Below, piece after piece: positions 26,677 through 36,900 of a stretch of DNA of 64,000 nucleotides (the stretch's first letter is position 1; every line of letters starts with the position of its first letter). The position numbers were made by a program, and so were the translations under genes. The notes under the pieces are model-generated. The model did not search any database. It was not told the DNA's origin and worked only from the letters and a program-made list of their open reading frames with translations. The stretch spans positions 31,782-95,781 of the forward strand of contig CAYWYJ010000001.1 of the NCBI GenBank assembly GCA_964462635.1. Reading direction: 5' to 3'. The stretch comes from JBFMAI01 sp964462635. Lineage in GTDB: Bacteria; Planctomycetota; Phycisphaerae; UBA1845; Fen-1342.

Positions 26677-28869
26677 CTACGGGCCGCTCACCACGCGCGC
26701 CGCGCTGCTGTCCCGGGGCCCGGCGGCGGGGCCCGGTACGATCCGTCCGAGCTGTTCCAGATCGGATTCCAGTTCCTCGATGGACTCGCCGCCCGGTTCG
26801 CCGTCGCCGCCGTCCCGCAGTCGCTCGCGGTAGAGCGCGGCCTGGGCTTCGTAGGCGTTGGTCAGCCGCTCCAGACTGTCGGCCAGCCAAGTGCGCAGCT
26901 TGGAGCGGTGGTCACTGAACAGGGACCAGAGCGCCGCGCCGCAGCGGTCGTGGATGCGGCGGCGCAGGAGCCACGTCGCCAGACCGGGCCACCACGCGAG
27001 TATTCGCACGCAGCGCAGATCGGGGATCTCGCGCAGCCGTGTCTCATCCGCCGGGGGGAGGGGCGTGAGCGTGGCGAGGACCTCCTCCACGACGGACTGC
27101 GGCGCGGACTCGACCCGCCCGTGACTTGTGTGTGCCACGGGGGAGAGCGGTGAAGGGTCGCGCACCGATTGAGAGAGGGGCAGGGAGCTTGAAGTCGTCG
27201 CGGCGGCGGGTGACCAGGTTGCGGGAGACATCCCGAGTGAATCGGACAGCTCGCGCACGGTCGCACTCAGCCGCTCGCCCAGCGTCGTGATCTGTCCGCG
27301 GGTTTCGTCGGCCATTCCCGCCAGCTCGTGCAGGGCCTGCGCGGCCAGCGCGCGCGGCGACCGCGTGCCGCGACGGGCTTGTTCCACCAGGGCCCGCGAC
27401 GCGCTCTCGGCCAGTTCGGCGATCCGCTCCGCCACGCCCTGATCGGGCGGTTCGGTCACCCGCGCGGCCACGACGGCCAGGTGCTCGGCCGCCGCCGCCA
27501 AGCGTCGCTGGGCCTTCACGGGGTCGAACGTGGTCTCGGCCCCGGGGGTCATCCGGGCCCGGTCGAGCTTGCCAGCCAGATACGAGGCTGCGGTTTCGGC
27601 GAGATTCGCGAGCTTCCGCCGAATCGACGCCGCGGCGTGCTCACGGTGGTGCGCGACCAACGGGCCGATCTGCTCGTCGAACCAAGCGTCCGTCAGCGCC
27701 GCGTCGGGGCCGCGCGTGCTGACGGGGAACACCGGCAAGTCGCCGCCGGCCACGTCGGCGGTCTGGTGTTTGATGTAACCGATGACGCGGTCCCGGTCCG
27801 GTCGGCCCAGCAGGTCGGCCTTGCTCATCAACACCACCGCCGGTATTGCCGCTTCGTAGAAGCCCTGCAAAATCGCCAGGTCCTCGTGGTTCAGGCTCGA
27901 ACCGGCGTCCACGAGCAGGACGCCGAGGTCGCAGCGCGGCAGGTACGCCTTGGTCTGGGCGGCGCCGAACGTGGCGAGCGAGCCCACGCCCGGGGTGTCG
28001 ATGAACGCGACGCCGGGCGATAGCCGCGGGCTGGGCCAGCCGACCTCGACTTCGGTGACCTGGTGCTTGTTGTTTGGGTTGCCCTCCTCGGTGACGAACT
28101 CCGCGATGCGCTCCACCGGCAGGTGCTGCGGGGGCGAGATCCGGGAGCGGACCACCAGTTCCGGGCGGTCCGCCGGTCGCAGGCGGGTCAGGACCGCGGT
28201 GACGGGGAGCACGCCCACGGGCAGCACGTCGCGTCCCAGCAGGTGGTTGAGCAGCGAGGACTTGCCGGAGCTGACCCGCCCAAAGAAGGCGATCTCAAAC
28301 TCGGTGGATTCCAGGCGGGAAAGGACCATGTCCAGCACCGGGCGCAATTCAACCAGCCCATGGCGCGTGATGATGCGTTCGAGGGTCGCCAGCGCGTCCC
28401 GATCGGCCGGCGCGGTCTCCAGGCGGGCGAGCCGCTCAGCGAGGTTTTCGCCCTGCGCGCGGCGCACATAGGCTTCCAGCCCGTTGGCCAGCCGTCGCAA
28501 GTCCGCCAGGATGCCGGCCAGGGTCGTGGCCGCGTCGGCGTCGAGGCGGCCGTACCCGCCCAGCCGCCGGGGCTCGATTTCCGCCAGGTCGATCAGGATG
28601 CCGATCAGGGTCGTGCGGATCGCCCACGCGGCGCTGACGCGGCGCCCGCCGGCCGGCACCTCGAGCCGTTTCATGGCCGACCACATCTTCTCGCGGAGTC
28701 GTTGCAGGTAGCCGGCGACGGCTTGGCGCTCCCTTGGTCCCACGTCGAAAGCGTAGCCCGACAGGGGCGATTGCCCGCCGACGGCCAACAGAATCGCCTC
28801 GATCTCGGCCAGCCGCTTGTCGATGGACCGAAACGTGGCGCCGATGGCGCCGCGATGGTGCGCGTTCAT
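26677..28869 (-). CDS. Dynamin-family GTPase
   Basis: 730 residues. A long helical N-terminus precedes the G domain: G1 GRVSSGKSSLLNHLLGRDVL (about 197-205), G2 threonines in LPVTAVLTRLR, G3 DTPGVGS (about 295), G4 MSKADLLG (about 355). The rest is helical, with a hydrophobic-basic segment ILAWWPGLATWLLRRRI near residue 620 that may contact membrane. Bacterial dynamin-like proteins remodel or protect membranes and often come in pairs; here the partner is a small zinc-ribbon protein whose stop overlaps this start (ATGA, 28866-28869). The C-terminus is low-complexity and acidic. Confidence 0.88.
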   Translation of the reverse strand: MNAHHRGAIGATFRSIDKRLAEIEAILLAVGGQSPLSGYAFDVGPRERQAVAGYLQRLREKMWSAMKRLEVPAGGRRVSAAWAIRTTLIGILIDLAEIEPRRLGGYGRLDADAATTLAGILADLRRLANGLEAYVRRAQGENLAERLARLETAPADRDALATLERIITRHGLVELRPVLDMVLSRLESTEFEIAFFGRVSSGKSSLLNHLLGRDVLPVGVLPVTAVLTRLRPADRPELVVRSRISPPQHLPVERIAEFVTEEGNPNNKHQVTEVEVGWPSPRLSPGVAFIDTPGVGSLATFGAAQTKAYLPRCDLGVLLVDAGSSLNHEDLAILQGFYEAAIPAVVLMSKADLLGRPDRDRVIGYIKHQTADVAGGDLPVFPVSTRGPDAALTDAWFDEQIGPLVAHHREHAAASIRRKLANLAETAASYLAGKLDRARMTPGAETTFDPVKAQRRLAAAAEHLAVVAARVTEPPDQGVAERIAELAESASRALVEQARRGTRSPRALAAQALHELAGMADETRGQITTLGERLSATVRELSDSLGMSPATWSPAAATTSSSLPLSQSVRDPSPLSPVAHTSHGRVESAPQSVVEEVLATLTPLPPADETRLREIPDLRCVRILAWWPGLATWLLRRRIHDRCGAALWSLFSDHRSKLRTWLADSLERLTNAYEAQAALYRERLRDGGDGEPGGESIEELESDLEQLGRIVPGPAAGPRDSSAARVVSGP

Positions 28870-29255
28870 GACGGTGGCTCTCCGACCGGCCCCCGCCCGC
28901 TACCCGGCCCCCGGACGGGTTTCTCCGTCGGTACCTCGGGCGTGTCGTCCTCCATCAAACGTCGGCCCAGGCGGAAGATCTCCTCGATCCACCGGCGCGC
29001 GGCCTGCGCGCTGCTGCGGTGGCGTTTCAGCAGGCCGCCGCGGGCGGCCGGGCCGCGCGTGATGAGCTTCTGCCGACGCTCGTACAGCTTCCGCCACGCG
29101 GGATCGTCCAGCCGCAGACGGACCGTCCGGCGTTCGATGTGGCCGCAAGCCCGGCAGTAGTACTCCTCGTGCTGGTGCCCCTCGCTGACAAAGTGACCGT
29201 GGACAGCCAACAGGTTGCCGCAGTGATGGCACCGACCCAGATCACGCCGCTCCAT
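28866..29255 (-). CDS. Small zinc-ribbon protein coupled to the dynamin-like GTPase
   Basis: 129 residues from the ATG at 29255 (MERRDLGRCHHCGN); an in-frame start at 29339 would add 28 residues of low similarity. Four cysteines form a zinc-ribbon (CHHCGN and CRACGH), with HGHFVSEGHQHEEYY between. The remainder is basic and helical (AWRKLYERRQKLITRG, ARRWIEEIFRLGRRL). It overlaps the GTPase by four bases, so co-expression in fixed ratio is likely. Function unknown; it may be an RNA/protein-binding partner or regulator of the GTPase. Confidence 0.75.
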   Translation of the reverse strand: MERRDLGRCHHCGNLLAVHGHFVSEGHQHEEYYCRACGHIERRTVRLRLDDPAWRKLYERRQKLITRGPAARGGLLKRHRSSAQAARRWIEEIFRLGRRLMEDDTPEVPTEKPVRGPGSGRGPVGEPPS

Positions 29256-29573
29256 TGCATTGACTTCCGGCGTCGGGCCCGGTGCGCGCCCGCACCGCCC
29301 GAACGCAGCGGTTTCCGGCGTATCACTCTCGTTGACCATCCGGGCCGGGAACCGCCGCCGGAAGCCAACGCCGTCCAGCAGGGGTCATCAGCCCGTCATT
29401 GGAGGCAGGCGGTTCGCCCCGGCCGGTCACCCGGCGGGGGTCGCGGCGAACCCCATCGCCAATTTGATTATACCCCCGAGGGCACGGAAGCGGGCCGCCC
29501 CGGGGGCAACACAAGATAAGCGTCTGGGCGTTCGGTGCCGTGATCGTGTCAGCGGACAGACCCTCGTTCTCCG
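29256..29573. other. Intergenic region with a TATAAT box
   Basis: 318 bases between two minus-strand genes. It holds a perfect -10 hexamer on the minus strand (29472-29467) about 210 bases before the zinc-ribbon gene, with no good -35. Otherwise nothing recognised. Confidence 0.45.
29467..29472 (-). promoter_or_regulatory. Candidate -10 box
   Basis: Perfect TATAAT on the minus strand in an otherwise G+C-rich stretch. The -35 position reads GCCCGC, which is poor. It could serve the zinc-ribbon/dynamin pair with a leader of about 200 bases. Confidence 0.3.
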
Positions 29574-31625
29574 TCAGGCGGGGGCCACCCGGGCGTTGGC
29601 GGCCGCCACGCAGCCGTTAGGGGCACCGGCCGGCCGCGGCGGGGGGGCTTCCAGGTGGAACTCAGGGACGATCTCGCGCAGCCGGCGGCGGGCTTCATCC
29701 CGGCTGAGTTCGTCCGCGTCCCCCAGCAATCGGTCGATCTGCGTGGTGATGTACTCGTAGTCCACGGGGATGTTCTTCCAGATGCCGATCTTCGGGTGGG
29801 CGGTGCGGGCCACGTTCTCCCCGTCGATCGCCAGCTCTTCGTAGAGCTTCTCCCCCGGACGCATGCCCGTGAACTCGATGCGAATGTCCACGTCGGGGCG
29901 AAAACCGGACAGCGTAATCATCTGGCGGGCCAGGTCCACGATCCGCACGGGCTCGCCCATGTCCAGGACGAAGATCTCGCCGCCGTGACCCATCGAGGCG
30001 GCCTGGAGCACCAGTTGCGCCGCTTCCGGGATGGTCATGAAGTAGCGCACCATGTCGGGGTGCGTCACGGTGACGGGGCCGCCGCGGGCGATTTGCTCGC
30101 GGAAGATGGGGATGACGCTGCCGCTGCTGCCCAGGACGTTGCCGAAGCGGACGGTGACGAACTGGACTTTCGAGCGGGCGTCCAGGGCCTGGATGTACAT
30201 TTCGGCGACCCGCTTGCTGGCCCCCATGATGCTCGTGGGGTTCACGGCCTTGTCGGTCGAGATCATCACGAGCTTCTCGCAGCCGAACCGGTCCGCGGTG
30301 TCGGCGATGGTCCGCGTCCCGCGGATGTTGTTCTTGAGCGCCTCGCCCGGGTTGTACTCCATCATCGGGACGTGCTTGTGAGCGGCGGCGTGAATGACGG
30401 CGCTGGGACGCTCGTGCTTGAAGATCCACTCCAGCCGGCCGGCATCACTCACATCGCCGACGCAGGGCACGATGTCGAGATGCGGGTGCCCGCGGCGCAG
30501 CTCCTGATCGATGGGGAACAGGCCCTGTTCCGCCCGCTCCAGCAGGATCAGACGGCGGGGGTTGAACACGACGACCTGCCGGCACATTTCCGCGCCGATG
30601 GAGCCGCCGGCGCCGGTCACCATCACGACGCGGTCGCGGATGAACTTGGCGATTTCGTTTTCATCCAGCCGGACGGGGGCCCGGCCGAGCAGGTCGTTGA
30701 TGTCGACGTCGCGGATTTCCTTGACCGAGGCCCGGCCGGAGATGAGGTCGGAGAGGGCCGGCAGGGTTTTGAACCGCAGGTTGGTGCCCTGGCAGAGCTC
30801 AACCACCTGCCGCAGCCGTTCGCGGCTGGCCGAGGGGATGGCGATCAGGATTTCGTCGACGTCGTGTTCCTCGCAGACTCTCTTAACGTCGGCGATCGGG
30901 CCCAGCACCTCGAAGCCGTGAATCTGGGCGCCCCACTTGACGTCGTCGTCGTCCAGGAAGCCGACCACGCGGTAGCGCAGGACAGGCATGCGCAGGATCT
31001 CGCGGACGACGTTTTCGCCCGCGTCCCCGGCGCCGAGGATGATCAGCTTCGGCGCCAGCCCCTCGGCGCCCGGGCGGACTTGCTCGTGGTAAAGCCGCAC
31101 CGCCAGCCGCGCGCCGCAGACCAGGGCGATGGTGCCGGCGAAATCCAGGACAAAGACCGAGTCGGGGAACTTCTCCCCGAAGGTGTGCAGGCTGAGCCCG
31201 ATGAGCCGGGCGTTCTGAAGCGCGTAGTACAGCAGGAAGATGCCGAGAAAGCCCCACCAACTGGCGCGGGCGACGGCGAACACGTCGCGCAGGCTGACAT
31301 AGCGCCACGAGGCCCGATGCAGCCCCAGCACCACAAAAACCGTCAGCTTAATGGCGACGACGGGTAGCAGGAGCGGCAGAAAGAAGTCAATCAGCCAGTC
31401 GGATTCGTCGGTCACCGCCGGCGCGACCTGCGTGAACAGCGACTTGACCCAGACGAACGGACGCCCCAGTGTCGCCGACGCCTTGAAGTTGTACGCCAGC
31501 CCGAACGCCAGGAACCACGAGATCACGAACAGCAGCGCGTGGCACGCGATGCTCAGCGCGGCCAAGTGGCGGCGGGACCACTCGGTCCACCCCGCCCATC
31601 GTGTCGTCTGCTTGACTTCACTCAT
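29574..31625 (-). CDS. FlaA1/CapD-type nucleoside-diphosphate sugar 4,6-dehydratase/epimerase
   Basis: 683 residues from the ATG at 31625. The N-terminal third has four membrane helices and a CoA-binding-like Rossmann domain (LIILGAGDAGENVVREIL). The C-terminal half is the SDR catalytic domain with VMVTGAGGSIGAEMCRQ (about 335), VIHAAAHKHVPMMEYNPGEA, ISTDKAVNPTSIMGASKR and RFGNVLGSSGSVIPIF. Such enzymes act on UDP-GlcNAc or related nucleotide sugars (4,6-dehydration/epimerisation) for capsule, O-antigen or glycan synthesis at the inner membrane. Last gene after the secreted TPR protein gene on the same strand, 57 bases apart. The exact sugar product cannot be told. Confidence 0.92.
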   Translation of the reverse strand: MSEVKQTTRWAGWTEWSRRHLAALSIACHALLFVISWFLAFGLAYNFKASATLGRPFVWVKSLFTQVAPAVTDESDWLIDFFLPLLLPVVAIKLTVFVVLGLHRASWRYVSLRDVFAVARASWWGFLGIFLLYYALQNARLIGLSLHTFGEKFPDSVFVLDFAGTIALVCGARLAVRLYHEQVRPGAEGLAPKLIILGAGDAGENVVREILRMPVLRYRVVGFLDDDDVKWGAQIHGFEVLGPIADVKRVCEEHDVDEILIAIPSASRERLRQVVELCQGTNLRFKTLPALSDLISGRASVKEIRDVDINDLLGRAPVRLDENEIAKFIRDRVVMVTGAGGSIGAEMCRQVVVFNPRRLILLERAEQGLFPIDQELRRGHPHLDIVPCVGDVSDAGRLEWIFKHERPSAVIHAAAHKHVPMMEYNPGEALKNNIRGTRTIADTADRFGCEKLVMISTDKAVNPTSIMGASKRVAEMYIQALDARSKVQFVTVRFGNVLGSSGSVIPIFREQIARGGPVTVTHPDMVRYFMTIPEAAQLVLQAASMGHGGEIFVLDMGEPVRIVDLARQMITLSGFRPDVDIRIEFTGMRPGEKLYEELAIDGENVARTAHPKIGIWKNIPVDYEYITTQIDRLLGDADELSRDEARRRLREIVPEFHLEAPPPRPAGAPNGCVAAANARVAPA

Positions 31626-31682
31626 GCCGGTCGCAGGCCGCCGTCGTTCCGCCCCTGCCACTGAACCAGACCGAGCACGGCC

Positions 31683-32891
31683 TCATCGCAGTGCCTTCCG
31701 CAGGGCCGTGCCGAAGTCCAGCAATTCGCCCGACACTTTTCCGCCGCTCAGGGCCAGCGTGTCGAGTTGATCGAGCGTCTGGCGCGCCCGTTCCGCTTCG
31801 CCGAGCCGCCAGGCGCAATAGGCTTGCAGGATGAGGGCGTCCGGGGCCTCGGGGTTCAGCTCCGCCACACGGCGATAGCGGCGGAGCTGGGCCTCCAGAA
31901 CACCGGAGGTCGCTCCGTCGTCCGCCACATCGCCGAAATAGCGATCCAGCTCCCGGGGGGTGGCCTCGAAGATGGCCGGGTCGCGCTGGAAGGCGTCGGT
32001 CAGGTAGTACACGGCGGCCGTGGCCTGCTCCTGCTCCAGCAGGGCGTGCGCTACCAAGAGGACCGGCAACGAGGCTTTGCGGTCCAGGATGCGAGCCATC
32101 TTGAGGCGCTGGATGGCGGCGGCGAGTTTCTCGGCGCAGTCGGCGCAATTGGGGTGTCGCCCGGTGCGGGCGTCACGGGCTTCCACGGTGCCCTTCTTGA
32201 ACAGGGCCAGACCGTCGCGCTCGGCCGTCTGGGCCAACTGGTCTGTCCGGTCGTTCAATCGGTCCGCCGGCAGCTTCAGCGGCTGCCCCTTGGGCTCGCT
32301 CGGCTCCGGTAACAGGCCAAAGGCCTGCTGAAACGGGGTCGTCTCGGGCCGGGGTGTATGCTCCTGGGCGGTTATGGAGGGGACGAACCCGATGGGGATG
32401 GACGGCGAAGGCAGAAAGAGTGCCATGGGGGACACGGCGCCTGACAAGGCGCGATCGTAACCGGCGCCACCATAGAACGACAAGGCTCCCGGCGTTGCCA
32501 GGGCGGAACTCAGGCCGAGATCGCCTGGTCCCAGTCCCCGGCCACTCGCTAACCCACGCAGCGGAACAAGCTGATTGCTGCCGGGGATCTTCTGCTGCTG
32601 GATGCGCTGACCCCAACTGGTTCCCAGTCGGGCCTGTCGAGTTCGCCCCCGAAACTGGTACTGCTCCTGCCCGATGGTCGCTACGTCCGCACGTGTCATA
32701 GTAAGCGGTTGGAACGATGCGGTGTACAAGCCACCTATGCCGGCTGACGGGCCGCGCTCCGCCGGCCGCTCGATCAGGTACTCCAGCGTTCGTGCGTAGT
32801 ACTGCTGCGCGGGAGCCGCCGGGGCCCACAGACTCAGGCCCAAGCCGACCGCTATCAAGTACTTGCCCTTGCTCGACGTCGCGCCGGTCAT
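31683..32891 (-). CDS. Secreted TPR-type protein
   Basis: 402 residues from the ATG at 32891, preceded by AGGAG. Signal peptide with core YLIAVGLGLSLWAPAAPAQQ. A Gly/Ser-rich middle (LGLSSALATPGALSFYGGAG) is followed by a helical C-terminus with TPR-like units: CAEKLAAAIQRLKMARILDR, ATAAVYYLTDAFQRDPAIFE and RRYRRVAELNPEAPDALILQ. It probably acts in the periplasm or outer membrane as an interaction scaffold. A TATAAT box lies about 43 bases upstream. It is followed by the sugar dehydratase gene, so a role near surface glycan assembly is possible but unproven. Confidence 0.75.
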   Translation of the reverse strand: MTGATSSKGKYLIAVGLGLSLWAPAAPAQQYYARTLEYLIERPAERGPSAGIGGLYTASFQPLTMTRADVATIGQEQYQFRGRTRQARLGTSWGQRIQQQKIPGSNQLVPLRGLASGRGLGPGDLGLSSALATPGALSFYGGAGYDRALSGAVSPMALFLPSPSIPIGFVPSITAQEHTPRPETTPFQQAFGLLPEPSEPKGQPLKLPADRLNDRTDQLAQTAERDGLALFKKGTVEARDARTGRHPNCADCAEKLAAAIQRLKMARILDRKASLPVLLVAHALLEQEQATAAVYYLTDAFQRDPAIFEATPRELDRYFGDVADDGATSGVLEAQLRRYRRVAELNPEAPDALILQAYCAWRLGEAERARQTLDQLDTLALSGGKVSGELLDFGTALRKALR

Positions 32892-33342
32892 CGATGACTC
32901 CTGTGGCCCGGCCCAGTCCGGCCGGGACGCGCCATTATACTCCATCGGTCGGGCCTGCGTTGAAGTTGCGCTCGGACTTGCCGGCCGGGGCTCGCGCGGC
33001 ACGTTGGCCTGAATAGCTCCTGGTAGCGCCCACGGCAGCGGAGCAGAACGCGCCGGGGCACTGTCTGCGCAAGAGAATCGCGCCGCCTCTCCACTGGAGT
33101 TACGCACGGCGAGGGCGGGAGTTCTCGCGTGCCGCCCCGGGCTTGGCGGCAAATGTCTTTCCTGTGGCAACAAGCTTTTATTATGGGACGTTCCACTTCA
33201 GGCTTGCCGTGCCAGTGTCCCAACCGGGGTTCACACGGCCACGATGAGGCTGCCGAGTAGCTCCGCCTCCGCGCCCGCGCGACGAAACCCGCGTCTCTTG
33301 GCGGGCCGCGGCAATGCGGGTGTGCCGGCCGACGCCCGCCGT
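32892..33342. other. Intergenic region
   Basis: 451 bases between two minus-strand genes. It includes the TATAAT box at 32939-32934 and a short AT-rich stretch near 33165-33185 with CATAAT on the minus strand. No repeat of the families above and no convincing ORF. Confidence 0.45.
32934..32939 (-). promoter_or_regulatory. Candidate -10 box for the secreted TPR gene
   Basis: Perfect TATAAT on the minus strand, about 43 bases before the ATG at 32891. The -35 region (TCAACG at an 18-base spacing) is weak. The same distance to the start is seen for corA-like and alr-like genes in this window. Confidence 0.4.
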
Positions 33343-33843
33343 TCAGCCCTTGGCTCGCTGTGAGTAGATCCCCCGCTCGCACGCCACCACGAACGATTCC
33401 GCCTGCATCTTCAATCGCTCCCAGGACTGGCGGATTGTGCCAGCCTCGCTCGACGTGATGACGCCGTCGTTCTCGATGCTCCGGCAAATGTCGCTCAGGA
33501 GTTCGCCGAAGTCCTGCACCACGCGCTGAGTGGTCCCGAGCAACTGCTCCTCGTGGGAGAGGGGGTGGAGTTGCGGGTTCGGCGTGAAGAACCCGTTGGC
33601 GGCCCGGCACACCCAGTTGATCAGCCGCGCGTCCTGAGTGACCTCATAGAGCAGCCGGAGGCGGTCCAGCGGATTGCGGGCGCCCGACGCGTCCGGGTCG
33701 GTGCTCTTGGGTTCCTGGCACCACTTGTAGATCAACGCCGCGCTGAGGTGTAGCCGAGCAGCCACCGCCTTGACCCCCACCCGGTCCGACGCTTCGCGGA
33801 GGAGCTCCCAGGATTCCACGCGGCACCTTGTCTGGCGGCCCAC
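33343..33843 (-). CDS. CII-like helix-turn-helix regulator
   Basis: 166 residues from a GTG at 33843; a GTG at 33819 (VESWELLREA) is an alternative. The N-terminus GVKAVAARLHLSAALIYKWC is a helix-turn-helix of the type in phage CII-like regulators, and RLRLLYEVTQDARLINWVCR followed by GGFF-like NGFFTPNP matches the second conserved block of that family. The C-terminus is a long helix (TQRVVQDFGELLSDICRSIE), probably for oligomerisation. There are no phage genes nearby, so this is likely a domesticated or host regulator. It is divergent from the giant subtilase across 124 bases, which makes the subtilase a plausible target. Confidence 0.7.
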   Translation of the reverse strand: MGRQTRCRVESWELLREASDRVGVKAVAARLHLSAALIYKWCQEPKSTDPDASGARNPLDRLRLLYEVTQDARLINWVCRAANGFFTPNPQLHPLSHEEQLLGTTQRVVQDFGELLSDICRSIENDGVITSSEAGTIRQSWERLKMQAESFVVACERGIYSQRAKG

Positions 33844-33967
33844 GACCGGACCCGGTCCCTGCGGACGGAGGCCGCGCAGGCATTCTCTGGATAGGGGCCG
33901 ACGCCGTCAACCCGCGGGGCGAAGTGGTCGCCTCGATGGCGGACACCGCCGACGGCCAGGCGATATC

Positions 33968-36900
33968 ATGAAGCGGGGGCGTGGCGAGCCGCCGCGGGAG
34001 ATGACGACGATGGCCGGGTCGCGTCGCACAAGTGGAAGTCGCTCTGGGTGTTGCACGGCCAGCGTAGTGGCCGGCCTCTTGCTGACAGCCACGATGACGC
34101 GGGGGCAGCCGGCGAGCACGGGGGTGGTCGCGTGGCAAGGCAGGTCGGTGTTCACGCCGGTGCAAAGCGCGGCGGAAATGGATACGACCGTCGCCGCCGT
34201 AATCGGCGCCGGTGGGCGGCACGTGGTGGTGCAGTTTCAGCGACCAGTAGAACCGCGGGATCGGGACGCACTCCGGCAGGCCGGGATCGAGTTGCTGCGA
34301 TACTTGGGCGACAATGCGTACTTCGCCGCGTTGGGGACGGCGACCACTGCTCAAGAGCAGTGGCACACGGCGGGCAACGCCGTGCGGTGTGTGCTGCCGA
34401 TCGAGATCGAGTGGAAGCTGCGTGCGGACTTCCTGGAAGGCCGTGTCCCGCCGTGGGCGGTGGTGGATGCGGGGAAAGGGCACGAGACCGCAACGGGAGT
34501 GCGGGGGCGTGCGGCGGGCAGCGGCAACCTTGACGGCGATCCCCCTGCGGGCGAGCGCGACGGCGGCTATTTGCAGCCGGACGGCTTGACCCTCCCCCAA
34601 CCCCTCCCTGGAAGGGAGGGGGGTCGTTCCCAACCCCCCCCTGGGAGGGAGGGGGGGCTTCTTCAACACCTCCCTGGAAGGGAGGGGAGTCTCGTGGTCG
34701 CCGCCTATGTGCTGTTTCATCCCGACGTGCCGCTCGATACGGAGGCGCGACGTGCGGCGTGGCGACACGGGGCCCGCATCCGGTCGGTTCTGCCCTCCGT
34801 CAACGGCATGGTCATCGAGCTACCCCTGACCGAGATTGCCTCGCTCGCCGATGAGGACGCCGTCCAGTGGATCGAGCCACCGCTGCCGGCCTTGGGCCCC
34901 GCCAACAACGACGTCCGCGCCCGTACCGGGGCCGACCTGGTGCAGCAGGCGCCCTACGGCCTCAACGGCGCCGGCGTCCGCGTCATGGTCTACGACACGG
35001 GCTACGGCTTCTCCGCGCATCCCGATTTCGGCGGCCGACACCGCACGCGCGACGACTCGGGCCTGTCCGATCACGCCACGCACGTCGCGGGCACGATTGG
35101 CGGCGACGGCACCGCCAGCAGCGGCACCTACCGCGGCATGGCCCCGGCCGTCCAAATCGAGTCCTACGGTTTTCAGCAGGTGGGCGGCCTTCAGCAGGGT
35201 TTCCTGTACACCGATCCCGGCGACCTCGAACGCGATTACGATGACGCCATCAACAACCTGCTCGTCGATCTCGCCAACAACTCCCTTTCCTCCAACGTCG
35301 CTTCCAACGGCTTTCCGTGTCACTGGGAGGGCAACTATGGCGTCACCGACGTGCTGATCGACACGATCGTCCGCGGCGACGGGAGCGACCCCCTGTTCAC
35401 GCGGCCGTTTCGCATCGTGTGGGCCGCCGGCAACGAACGGCAAGTGAGCACGTGCCTTGGCGTCGAGGGGTTTCCCGCCCCGTACCACTCCGTGCCGCCG
35501 CCGGCGTGCGCCAAGAACCACATCACCGTCGGGGCGGTGAACTCGAACGACGACAGCATCACGACGTTCACCAGCTTCGGTCCGACCGATGACGGACGGC
35601 TCAAGCCGGATATCGTCGCGCCCGGGTGCCAGACGACCGATGATCTCGGCGTCACGTCGTGTTCGCAGAGCGGCGGCGGCTACCGCGTTCGCTGCGGCAC
35701 GTCGATGTCGTGCCCGACGGTCACGGGGCTGGCCGCGCTGCTGCTCCAGGACTTCCGCGCGCAGTTCCCCGGCCACCCCGACTTCCGCAACTCGACGCTG
35801 AAGGCCGTCCTCGCGCACACCGCCGTGGACCTGGGGTCGCCCGGCCCGGACTACCGGTCAGGCTACGGCTCGGTGCGCATCAAGCCGGCGGTGGACCTGG
35901 TGCGGGCCGGTGATTTCGTCGAAGCCCAGGTGAACCAGAGTGAGACCTATGCCGCGGTGGTCGTCGTCCAGCCGGGCGAGCCGACCCTCAACGTTACCCT
36001 TGCCTGGGACGACGTGCCCGGCACCCCCAACGTCAGCCCCACGCTCGTCAACGACCTCGACCTCCGCGTCTACGACAGCGAGAACAACCTCTACTACCCG
36101 TGGACGCTGGCCCCTTACACGCCGGCCGCCCCGGCGGTCCGCACGGGACCCGATCGCGTCAACAACATTGAGCAGGTTGTCATCGACGCCCCCGCGCCGG
36201 GGCCGTACCGCGTTGAGGTGGTCGGGTACAACGTCCCCGTTGGCCCGCAACCGTTCTCGCTGTGTGCGTCGCCCCGGCTGAACAAGTGCTCCTCCGCCGG
36301 CACGCTGGCCCTGGACCGGCCGAAGTACATGTGCCAGACGGCCGCCAGCCTGCGCGTGGTCGATTGTGATCTGAACACCAACCCGCAGACGAGCGAGACC
36401 GCGGTCGTGACGATCGCCTCGACGACCGAACCCGCCGGCGAGCCGGTCACCCTCACCGAGACCGGGCCGGACTCGGCCGTCTTCGTCGGCTACGTCCTGC
36501 TGGACACGACCAACGCCCCCGGCGTGCTCGCGGTGGCACCGGGCGATACGGTCACCGCCACTTACATCGACGCCGACAACGGACAGGGCGGAGCGAACGT
36601 CGAGGTGACGGCCACCGCCCTTGTGGATTGCGACCCGCCGATCATCCGCAACGTGCAGGCGTCACCGGTGCAGCCGCGGTCGGCCACGATCACGTTCCTC
36701 ACGGATGAACCCGCCCGCGTCACGGTGCGCTGGGGCACGACTTGCGGGGCCCTGACGGCCGCCCAGGCGGACACGAGCTTCCGCACGGCCCACAGTCTGT
36801 TCCTCGCGAACCTGATCGAGAACACGGCGTACTACTTCGCCATCGACGCCGAGGACGAGGCCGGCAACCGGGTCACCGATGACAACGGCGGGCAGTGCTA

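Noticed and set aside
33195..33225. Sigma-54-like TGGCAC box on the minus strand upstream of the secreted TPR gene
   Set aside because: The -12 GC element at the right distance is missing.
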